Both the position numbers and the translations under genes were made by a program. Positions 1 through 6,760 of a stretch of 10,233 bases of DNA are shown here, in pieces. The stretch comes from Candidatus Sulfopaludibacter sp. SbA3. Lineage in GTDB: Bacteria > Acidobacteriota > Vicinamibacteria > Vicinamibacterales > UBA2999. Location: assembly GCA_945866285.1 (NCBI GenBank), contig CAMBHC010000063.1, positions 1 through 10,233 on the forward strand. The letters are read 5' to 3'. Positions within the stretch are counted from its first letter, which is position 1. Every line of letters starts with the position of its first letter. The notes beneath the pieces were generated by a model. It was given only the letters and a program-made list of their open reading frames with translations, had not been told where the DNA came from and ran no database searches.

Positions 1-2
1 TT

Positions 3-638
3 GAAGACTACGCGGCGGATCGAATCGCGCTCGACCAGGTGCGGACTAATATCTGGTACACGTTCCGCCGCCACAACATCGAGATCCCGTGGCCGATCCA
101 AATTCAGTACGAGCGCGACGAAGAACCGGTGCGCACCGAGGCGCACGTCGTGGCGGCGGCGGAACGGCTGGGTTCGATTGACCTGTTCGCGACCCAGTCC
201 GTTGACACGCGCCATCGACTGGCGACATCTGCGGCGCACCACCTGTTTGCGGCGGGCGAGGCCATGGTTCGCCAGGACGCCGAAGGCGATTCGATGTTCG
301 TGCTCTTGAGCGGTCGCGCGCGTGTCACGCTGGAGCCGTTGGGACAGGAAGTGGCGATCATTCCCTCGGGTGGATTCTTCGGCGAGATGTCGATGCTGAC
401 CGGCGACCGCCGAACCGCGACCGTGCGCGCACTGGATGATGTGCAGGCGCTGGAGATTTCAGCGGCGGATTTCCGTGAGTTGGCGGTCGCCGACCCGGTA
501 CTGCTCGACCATATCTCCAGCATCGTCACTTCGCGCCGGGCCGGCTTGGACGAAGCCCGTGCGGCCGCCGCAGCCGCGGTCGTTCCAGAAGCGAAACAAA
601 CGCTACTGGCGCGCATGCGCAAATTCTTGCAGGTCTAG
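3..638 (+). CDS. MscS-family mechanosensitive channel with C-terminal cyclic-nucleotide-binding domain (5' partial)
   Basis: The reading frame is open from the left edge, so the N-terminus and all membrane helices are missing; 211 residues remain. Bases 3-130 encode the end of the cytoplasmic MscS domain, with the typical finish 'FRRHNIEIPWPIQ'. Bases ~183-530 encode a cyclic-nucleotide-binding (CRP/cNMP) domain. Its phosphate-binding cassette is well preserved: 'GGFFGEMSML' followed by 'RRTATV', so the conserved Gly-Glu and the phosphate-contacting Arg are present. A short Ala-rich helix and a basic tail ending in KFLQV follow. MscS channels open under membrane tension in the inner membrane, and this C-terminal fusion is a known variant thought to let cyclic nucleotides gate the pore. 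The stop (636-638) overlaps by 4 nt the end of the methyltransferase remnant on the other strand. The gene's own GTG at 39 is internal to the conserved region and is not a true start. Confidence 0.88.
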   Translation, partial: EDYAADRIALDQVRTNIWYTFRRHNIEIPWPIQIQYERDEEPVRTEAHVVAAAERLGSIDLFATQSVDTRHRLATSAAHHLFAAGEAMVRQDAEGDSMFVLLSGRARVTLEPLGQEVAIIPSGGFFGEMSMLTGDRRTATVRALDDVQALEISAADFRELAVADPVLLDHISSIVTSRRAGLDEARAAAAAAVVPEAKQTLLARMRKFLQV

Positions 639-913
639 CGCTGAGCGACGGATTTATCGGCCATCGCCTCTTCCCGCCGTATCTGATTTCCAGCTATGAG
701 TGGACCAAAATGACGAGCTAATGCGGCGGTCATCATTAGCGGGACGGCATTGCCGACGTGGCGTGCTTGGTCATGATCAGTGCCATGGAAAATGAAGCGG
801 TCGTCGAACGACTGCAGGCGGGCAGCTTCGCGAACGGTTATGGAACGATTATCTCCACAGTGAGTGAACCAGCCGGAGCCCGGGTTTCTAAACTGGAATG
901 TCCATGACGTCCG
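635..913 (-). pseudogene. C-terminal remnant of a DNA cytosine-5 methyltransferase
   Basis: Reading the minus strand from 913 down to a TAG at 637-635 gives 92 residues with no plausible start codon upstream; the frame is closed by a TGA at 916-914. The fragment carries the late motifs of C5-cytosine methyltransferases: 'RSITVREAARLQSF' (motif IX region, ~806-847) and 'HVGNAVPL' (motif X, ~737-760), which form the C-terminal end of the family's catalytic fold. The catalytic Pro-Cys motif and the AdoMet-binding N-terminal motifs are absent. Two usually conserved positions differ: the family's 'SFPD' reads SFDD and 'GNAVPP' reads GNAVPL. A hand count of 661-900 gives about 55% GC, clearly below the flanking genes, consistent with acquired DNA. 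I infer a degraded restriction-modification or orphan methyltransferase gene that cannot be functional as it stands. Confidence 0.8.
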
Positions 914-1115
914 TCAACGGCTGGAAGACGTCAACTGCGTCGGGCCCTGTCGTCACGCCAGGTCCGGTGCCGTGATTTCTGGGTAGGCGGCCAACCTGAG
1001 CAGCTGTTCGCGGAATTCCGCGTCGCGGAAACGCGAGCGCACACCCGCGAGCGTCAGGAATGCTCTGGCTACAAGCTCATTCATCTTAGTAACATGGGCC
1101 GTTCGTCTAGGCACA
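639..1115. other. Stretch without an intact gene between the channel gene and the FecR/TPR gene
   Basis: About 475 bp with no intact gene. Most of it is taken up by the minus-strand methyltransferase remnant and the small ORF described separately. Only 1085-1115 is left as a leader for the downstream operon. In that leader I see no convincing -35/-10 pair and no strong ribosome binding site before the ATG at 1116 (the best purine run is AGG in CTAGG at 1106-1110). The promoter of the operon must therefore lie inside the remnant or be of a non-standard type. No tRNA, CRISPR array or insertion-sequence ends were found. Confidence 0.5.
953..1084 (-). other. Small 43-codon minus-strand ORF, possibly part of the decayed methyltransferase locus
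   Basis: An ATG at 1084-1082 opens a 43-residue ORF that stops with TGA at 955-953. The protein starts MNELVARAFLTLAGVRSRF and ends YPEITAPDLA. Its composition (alternating hydrophobic and charged residues, helical) looks coding rather than random, but I do not recognise a family. It lies in the same frame as the methyltransferase remnant downstream, separated from it by two in-frame TGA codons (955-953 and 916-914). In the neighbouring frame, the segment ~955-890 reads as a plausible protein stretch (GPDAVDVFQPLTDVMD), which would fit two frameshifts in one old gene. It may therefore be a piece of the same broken gene, the tail of another lost gene, or a real small gene. No clear Shine-Dalgarno sequence was seen. 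Confidence 0.3.
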
Positions 1116-4100
1116 ATGGTCCCCAAGCATGCGCTTCATCTAGCCTACATACTCCTGGCAATTACCTTTGTCCCGAACACCGCGGCGGGCCAGACGCCGG
1201 CCGCTCCGCCGCGACCGGCACCTGCGCGACCCGCCGCGCCGGCCATCGGCGCCGCCGAGATCGTCAGTCTTCAAGGCACCGGCCAGGCGCGCATCGACGA
1301 GGCGCAGGCGTGGGGCGGCGCGCAGGTGAAGCAGGTGCTCGGCGCCGGCCACTTCGTGCGGACCGGCGAGCTGAGCCGCATGGGCCTCGTCTTCGCCGAC
1401 GAAACGCAGATGCGTCTCAACCAGAACACTGTCCTGCAAGTGAAGCAGGCGACCGGACGGGACAACAGCGATTCAACGGTCCTCAGTTTGCTCTCGGGCC
1501 GCGGCTGGTCGCAGTCAAAGGTCGCCCCGAAGAAGCTGGTGATCCAGACCCCGTCGGCGACCGCCGCCATTCGCGGCACCGACTGGGAATTGAGCGTGGA
1601 CGATCAAGGCACGTCCACGCTGACCGTGCTCAGCGGCGAGGTCGAGTTCTTCAACGACTTCGGCGCGGTCAACGTGCTGGCCAACGAACAGGCACGCGCG
1701 GAAATCGGCAAGCCGCCAGTGAAGCTGTTGATCAGCAACCCGCAGGATCGCGTCCAGTGGGTCACGGCTTACGAGGTCGATCCGCTCCGCAGCATCGCAT
1801 TGGTGTCGAACCGCGTCGAGGTGCTGCGCCCGCGGCTCGAACAGGTGGCGGCGGATACGCCGGCGCGCACGCTCGAGCGCGGCGAAATCCTCGCCGACCT
1901 CGGGCGCTGGAACGAGGCTAGGCCGCTGTTCGCATCCGTCCTCGCCGCCGATCCGAACAGTGGTGCCGCACTGCTGGACCTCGGGTTTGTCGCGCTGCAC
2001 GAGGGCGATCCCGCGCAGGCCACGCTGCTGTTCACGCGCGCGGAAGCCGCGCTCGGCGCCGAGCGTCAACAACTTCTCGCGCTGGGCCGCGCCGCGGCGG
2101 CCATCCAGGCCCAGTCGTTTGCGGACGCCGTGGCGGCGCTCAATCGGTTGCGTGGTGACTCGACATTGACGCAGGCCGCTCCGTACCTGCTGCTGTCCGA
2201 TCTGATGGTCTACAGCGGCGAGAACGCGCCGGCGCTCGAGTACGTCAACGAAGGCCTCGCGCGGTTTCCGGATGACGACCGGCTGCTTGCCATGCGCGCG
2301 CGCATCTACATGCACGCCGACAAGATCGCGGAGAGCCGCGCGGAAGTCGATGCGGTGGTCGCCAAATATCCCCGGTCGCTGGAAGCGCGCGTCGCGCAGG
2401 GCGATCTCGCGCGCCGTGAAGGCGATCCGGTTGGGGCGCGCACCGCTTACATGACGGCGCTCGACCTCAACCCCAGCGAATCCCGCGCATGGTATGGACT
2501 CGGCGTCATCAGCGCCGAGCGCGAAGACGTGCGCCGCGGCCGCAACGATCTGCGGCGCGCCATCGAGCTGGATCCGGACGGCGCCGGTTTCGTCAGCGAG
2601 CTCGGCACGCTCGAGAACCTGGGCAACAACTTCGCCGAAGCCGAGCGCCAGTACGCGCGCGCGCTCGTCATCAATCCCAACGACTACGTGGCGATGACCG
2701 GACAGGCGCAGCTCGCGCTCAAGCGCGGCGACGCCCAGTCCGCACTCGATCTGCTGCTACGCGTCGGGCTGCTCGAGCCCCGCTACGCGAGGGCGCATCT
2801 CTACATGGCGGTGGCGTATTACCGCCTCGGCCGCATCCAGCGCGCGCGCGAGGAGCTGCAGCGCACCAGCGCGCTCGACCCGAAGGACCCGCTGCCCTAC
2901 ATGCTGTCGAGCATGATCGACAGCGACACATTCGATCCGGGCCGCGCCGTCGCCGCCGGACGGACGGCGCTCACGCTGATGCCGTTTCTGAAGTCGCTCA
3001 ACCAGCTGGCCAACAACCAGAAGGGCAGCGCCAATCTCGGCAGCGCGCTGGCGACGTTTGGCATGGAGGAATGGGCGCAGACGCTGGCGCAGGAATCGTA
3101 TTTTCCATACTGGGCCGGCAGCCACCTGTTCCTCGGCGATCGCTATCCGGGCCTGTTCAACAAGAACTCGGAATACTTCGCAGGCCTGATGGCCGATCCG
3201 ACGGTGTTCGGCGCCAGCAATCGCTACCAGAGCCTGCAGTCGAAGCCGGGCCACTATCTGAGCGGTGGGTTTTCCTACAACAGCAACCTCGGCGTGATTG
3301 CGCCGACTGCGACGGTCAACGGCCTCATGAACATCCCGCGGCCGGCCTCGTACCTGTTCACGGCCGAACAGACCCGGCTCACCGAAGACGGCGAGGGTTT
3401 CAGCGGCAACATCAACCAGTTCACCGGCGCGCTCGGCACCATGCTGACGCCCGCCCTCGGCATCTTTGGCTGGCTCACCTACGAGGACCTCGACGTCTCC
3501 GCGCCGGCGGCAGAAGACTACGGCAAGCAGCGCTACCGATCGATCACCAAGAAGATTGACGTGGGCTTTGCCTACAAGTATTCGCCCCGCTCGATGACGT
3601 GGGTGAAGTTGGGCGTCGGTCACATCGGTACCGGCATTCATGAAGACACCCAGAAAGCCGGCGATCCCTTCCTCGATTGGTTCTCAGGCGACAACGGCCG
3701 TGACGCGCAGGCGCGCCACAGCCTGACGCTCGGCCGCCACGAGATGACCGTCGGCGCCGAAACCGGCAAGCGCGATCAGCTGGAGTTCGAGCTGTTCGGC
3801 AGCGGCCTTGGCGCCGAGGGCACGACGGCCGCGATCCGCCTGCCCGTGGTGGATACCTCGCACACGCTCTATGCCACCGACCGCATCGACTTGGGCTCGC
3901 ACTTCCTGATCGACGGCGGCGTCTGGGTTCACCGCTACCAGAAACAGGTGACGACGGAGTACGACGCGGCCTGGGGATTCTTCTCGGAGACCGTGGCCGA
4001 AGGCTTCAATCGCACCCGTGTCTCGCCGCGCATCGGCATCGTCGCGCGGCTGAGCGAGCAGCGGTTGTTCCGGGTGGCCTACCAGCAGTGGGTGCGGCCC

Positions 4101-4781
4101 GCCGCCGAAAACACCATGGCGCCGGTGGCGACCGCCGGCATCCCGGTTGACGACCAGTTGGTCACGATCGGCGGCCGGATCGAGCAGGTCAAGGGACAGG
4201 CGGAATGGGCGTTTACACCGCGCACGTTCGCGATGGCGTTCGTCGAGCAGAAACAGATCACCAATCCGGCGTGGAGCGACGGCATCAAGCAGGCGCCCAG
4301 CCAGGCGAACCTGAGGAAGATCCGCAACGCCACCAACGTCAATATTGCCAACGCCGACGTGCTCGAGGACATTCCCATCTTCGAGAAGGGCGACGTGCGG
4401 TCGAGCGGTGTCAGCATCAATCAACTGCTGAGCAATCGCATTTCGGCATATGCGCGCTACCGCTTCACGGACTCGAAGAGCACCAGCGCGTATGCGTTCG
4501 GCAAGCTGGTGCCGCTCCTGCCTCGTCACAACGTCGTGTTCGGGTCCACGGTCGTGACGCCGCGGCGGCTGCAGATCCAGATGCAGGCGGTCTATCGGAG
4601 CTTCCGCTACGGAGACGAGGAGAACACCGAAGACGAATACTACGCGCCGGGCTGGAGCGCCACGCTGCGTGGTTACTGGGAGCTCCCGAACAAGCGCTGG
4701 TCGATTGAGACCGGTGTTGACGACCTGTTCTCGAAGATGTCTTACACCTCCTACTTCGTGAACCTCAAGGCGAACTTCTGA
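1116..4781 (+). CDS. Exported FecR-domain/TPR/beta-barrel outer-membrane protein
   Basis: A 1221-residue protein. Residues 1-25 form a signal peptide (hydrophobic AYILLAITFV, then NTAAG before Gln26), followed by a Pro/Ala-rich linker (28-43). Residues ~46-200 are a FecR domain, with the core 'ATAAIRGTDWELSVD' (148-162) and the following 'TLTVLSGEVEFF'. Residues ~248-620 are tandem TPR repeats ending in typical 'ALDLNP', 'AIELDP', 'ALVINP' and 'ALDPKDP' turns. Residues ~700-1221 are rich in alternating polar/aromatic strands and end in a C-terminal phenylalanine (VNLKANF), the usual signal for outer-membrane barrel assembly. No TonB box or plug domain is visible, so it is not a classical TonB-dependent receptor. 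FecR domains usually sense signals in the periplasm; TPRs mediate protein contacts. No FecI-type sigma factor is next to it. It ends 1 nt before the cyclase start, so the two genes are almost certainly co-transcribed. The exact ligand or cargo cannot be told. Confidence 0.85.
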   Translation: MVPKHALHLAYILLAITFVPNTAAGQTPAAPPRPAPARPAAPAIGAAEIVSLQGTGQARIDEAQAWGGAQVKQVLGAGHFVRTGELSRMGLVFADETQMRLNQNTVLQVKQATGRDNSDSTVLSLLSGRGWSQSKVAPKKLVIQTPSATAAIRGTDWELSVDDQGTSTLTVLSGEVEFFNDFGAVNVLANEQARAEIGKPPVKLLISNPQDRVQWVTAYEVDPLRSIALVSNRVEVLRPRLEQVAADTPARTLERGEILADLGRWNEARPLFASVLAADPNSGAALLDLGFVALHEGDPAQATLLFTRAEAALGAERQQLLALGRAAAAIQAQSFADAVAALNRLRGDSTLTQAAPYLLLSDLMVYSGENAPALEYVNEGLARFPDDDRLLAMRARIYMHADKIAESRAEVDAVVAKYPRSLEARVAQGDLARREGDPVGARTAYMTALDLNPSESRAWYGLGVISAEREDVRRGRNDLRRAIELDPDGAGFVSELGTLENLGNNFAEAERQYARALVINPNDYVAMTGQAQLALKRGDAQSALDLLLRVGLLEPRYARAHLYMAVAYYRLGRIQRAREELQRTSALDPKDPLPYMLSSMIDSDTFDPGRAVAAGRTALTLMPFLKSLNQLANNQKGSANLGSALATFGMEEWAQTLAQESYFPYWAGSHLFLGDRYPGLFNKNSEYFAGLMADPTVFGASNRYQSLQSKPGHYLSGGFSYNSNLGVIAPTATVNGLMNIPRPASYLFTAEQTRLTEDGEGFSGNINQFTGALGTMLTPALGIFGWLTYEDLDVSAPAAEDYGKQRYRSITKKIDVGFAYKYSPRSMTWVKLGVGHIGTGIHEDTQKAGDPFLDWFSGDNGRDAQARHSLTLGRHEMTVGAETGKRDQLEFELFGSGLGAEGTTAAIRLPVVDTSHTLYATDRIDLGSHFLIDGGVWVHRYQKQVTTEYDAAWGFFSETVAEGFNRTRVSPRIGIVARLSEQRLFRVAYQQWVRPAAENTMAPVATAGIPVDDQLVTIGGRIEQVKGQAEWAFTPRTFAMAFVEQKQITNPAWSDGIKQAPSQANLRKIRNATNVNIANADVLEDIPIFEKGDVRSSGVSINQLLSNRISAYARYRFTDSKSTSAYAFGKLVPLLPRHNVVFGSTVVTPRRLQIQMQAVYRSFRYGDEENTEDEYYAPGWSATLRGYWELPNKRWSIETGVDDLFSKMSYTSYFVNLKANF

Positions 4782-4782
4782 C

Positions 4783-6753
4783 ATGACGATCCCCCGGATC
4801 CTTCGCTCGCGCTCGGTGCTGATCGCGGTTGGCGCGTGGCTGGCCGTGGCGGCCGTCAGCAGTACGGGTGTGTGGAATCTCCTGGAGTTGCGGGGCTTCG
4901 ACCTGTGGTCGCGCGTGGCGGTGCGGCCGGTGGCCGATGCCGGCATCACCATCGTCGGCATCGACGAATCCTCGTTCGGCGAGCTGCAGCAGCAGTGGCC
5001 GTGGCCCCGCAGCGTGCATGGACGTCTGGTTGATGCGCTCACCAAGGCCGGCGCCGCCGTGATCGCCTTCGACATCGTGTTCGCCGAGCCGTCGGTTCCT
5101 GAAGAAGACGCGGCTTTCGCCCAAGCGATCTTCAATGCCGGGCCGGTCGTGCTGGCCGGCGACCTTGCGACGCAAGAGAATGCCTACGCCGACCAGGTGA
5201 TCCAGGTCGAGCCGCTGCATGCCCTCAAAGAAGCCGGAGGGATCAAGGGCCTCGCCGCCGTCAATCTCGACAACGACATGGTGCTGCGGCGGGTGCCGCA
5301 GGACTCAGAAGCGTTCTGGCGGGTCGTGCTGCGCCAGGATCCACGGCCGGAGCGGCGCGCTGCCGCCGATCGCGCGGTGGACGAGCAGACGTTCATTCGC
5401 TACGCGGGACCCGATCATTCGTTCCCCTACGTCTCCTACTACCAGGCGCTCGATCCCGATACGTTTCTCCCTCGTGATTCGCTGAAGGGAAGGGTCGTGC
5501 TGATTGGGCGCGACGTCAAGGCGTCGCCCGAACCGGGCGCGCCGCAGCCCGACATGTTCGCCTCGCCGTTTTCCGCCGCGACCGGGCAGCTCACACCCGG
5601 CGTTGAGTTCCATGCCAACGCGATCGCCACGATGATGACGGCGAGCGAGATTCGTCCGCTCGGGCGGCTCGCGTGGCTCGCCATCGCCGCCGCGATCATC
5701 GGCATCGCGGCATGGGCGATGCGCCACTGGCGTCCGATCACCAGCGCCGTCGTCGCCGTGTTGCTCTCGCTCGCCTGGTTGGGCGGATCGTTCGGGCTGT
5801 TTGCCTACGGCGATCGCTGGCTACCCGCGTTCGGACCGCTCGTCGGCGTGACGCTCGTTTACGTGGCCCAAGGTGGGACCGCCTTCCTGACCGAGCAGGC
5901 GCGCCGCCGTCAGATCAAGGCGGCCTTTGGTTACTACGTGTCGCCGGCGGTCGTCGAACAACTGGTCGCGCATCCAGAGCGGCTGAAGCTCGGCGGCGAA
6001 CGCCGGGTGCTGACCATCCTGTTTAACGATCTGGCCGGCTTTACGACGCTGGCGGAAACGCTGGCCGCTGAAGAGACAGCCCGGATCCTCAACGAACACC
6101 TGACGGCCATGACGACGATCGTGCTCGAGTCCGGCGGCACCGTGGACAAGTTCATCGGCGATGCGGTGATGGCGTTCTGGAACGCGCCGCTCGACGAGCC
6201 CGAGCACGCGCTCAAGGCGTGCCAGGCGGCGATCGCCATGCAGGCGGACCTGGCGCGGCGGCGCGCCGACCTCGGCAACGTCGATCTCCGCATGCGCGTC
6301 GGCATCGCCACCGGCTCCGTCATCGTCGGCAACATGGGCTCCAACACGCGGTTCGACTATTCGGCGATTGGCGACCACGTCAACCTCGCGGCGCGTCTCG
6401 AGAACGTCAACAAGGTCTACGGCACATCAACGCTGGTGGCGGCATCGACCATCGAGATGGTCAACGGCCGTGTGCCGCATCGGCTGGTCGATCGCGTGCG
6501 CGTCAAGGGCAAGTCCGAACCGGTGGCAGTGTTCACGCTCGATGCCGATCCCGCAGTGGTGGCGATAAGCGATAAGGCGATAGAGGCCTACCGGCAACAG
6601 GACTGGGATCGATCGACGACGCACTGGCAGTCGTTACTCGAGCTGTCACCGAACGACCCGATTGCGACGGTCTACTTGAAGCGAATTCCCGACCTTCGGA
6701 GCCAGCTGCGCGCCGCCGACTGGGACGGGTCGGTGGCACTCGAGAAGATGTAG
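4783..6753 (+). CDS. CHASE2-domain class III adenylate/guanylate cyclase
   Basis: A 656-residue inner-membrane enzyme predicted to make cAMP (or possibly cGMP) from the nucleoside triphosphate. Order of parts: one N-terminal membrane helix (~11-29); a periplasmic CHASE2 sensor (~35-285) with 'ITIVGIDESSFGEL' and 'WPWPRSVH' and 'GAAVIAFDIVF'; three membrane helices (~295-312, 319-341, 346-363); then the cytoplasmic catalytic domain (~405-590). Catalytic residues seen: metal-binding Asp416 in 'LFNDLAGFT' and Asp460 in 'DKFIGDAVMAFW'; substrate-specifying Lys456; transition-state Asn534 and Arg538 in 'GDHVNLAARLE'. The second substrate-specifying position is Ser527 rather than Asp, the pattern of class IIIb cyclases, which usually have Thr there. 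Residues ~597-635 look like a single TPR-like helix pair. The ATG lies 1 nt after the preceding stop, with only a distant AAGG upstream, so translation is probably coupled. Function of the catalytic domain is secure; the stimulus is unknown. Confidence 0.93.
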   Translation: MTIPRILRSRSVLIAVGAWLAVAAVSSTGVWNLLELRGFDLWSRVAVRPVADAGITIVGIDESSFGELQQQWPWPRSVHGRLVDALTKAGAAVIAFDIVFAEPSVPEEDAAFAQAIFNAGPVVLAGDLATQENAYADQVIQVEPLHALKEAGGIKGLAAVNLDNDMVLRRVPQDSEAFWRVVLRQDPRPERRAAADRAVDEQTFIRYAGPDHSFPYVSYYQALDPDTFLPRDSLKGRVVLIGRDVKASPEPGAPQPDMFASPFSAATGQLTPGVEFHANAIATMMTASEIRPLGRLAWLAIAAAIIGIAAWAMRHWRPITSAVVAVLLSLAWLGGSFGLFAYGDRWLPAFGPLVGVTLVYVAQGGTAFLTEQARRRQIKAAFGYYVSPAVVEQLVAHPERLKLGGERRVLTILFNDLAGFTTLAETLAAEETARILNEHLTAMTTIVLESGGTVDKFIGDAVMAFWNAPLDEPEHALKACQAAIAMQADLARRRADLGNVDLRMRVGIATGSVIVGNMGSNTRFDYSAIGDHVNLAARLENVNKVYGTSTLVAASTIEMVNGRVPHRLVDRVRVKGKSEPVAVFTLDADPAVVAISDKAIEAYRQQDWDRSTTHWQSLLELSPNDPIATVYLKRIPDLRSQLRAADWDGSVALEKM

Positions 6754-6760
6754 GTTGGGT

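Noticed and set aside
639..1115. Insertion sequence or phage attachment site as cause of the gene-poor stretch
   Set aside because: No terminal inverted repeats, transposase motifs, tRNA end or flanking direct repeats could be found by eye.
1116..4781. Calling the large exported protein a TonB-dependent receptor
   Set aside because: It has an outer-membrane-like barrel and C-terminal Phe but no TonB box or plug domain; FecR and TPR domains take that place.
3684..5135. 483-codon minus-strand ORF antisense to the FecR/TPR/barrel and cyclase genes
   Set aside because: Arg/His/Ala-rich product with no recognisable motif; it mirrors the codon bias of the real genes on the plus strand, which carry clear domains.
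6755..6760. TTG start two codons before the lipoprotein ATG
   Set aside because: The ATG at 6761 gives a standard signal peptide and has an AGG at good spacing; the TTG overlaps that ribosome binding site.
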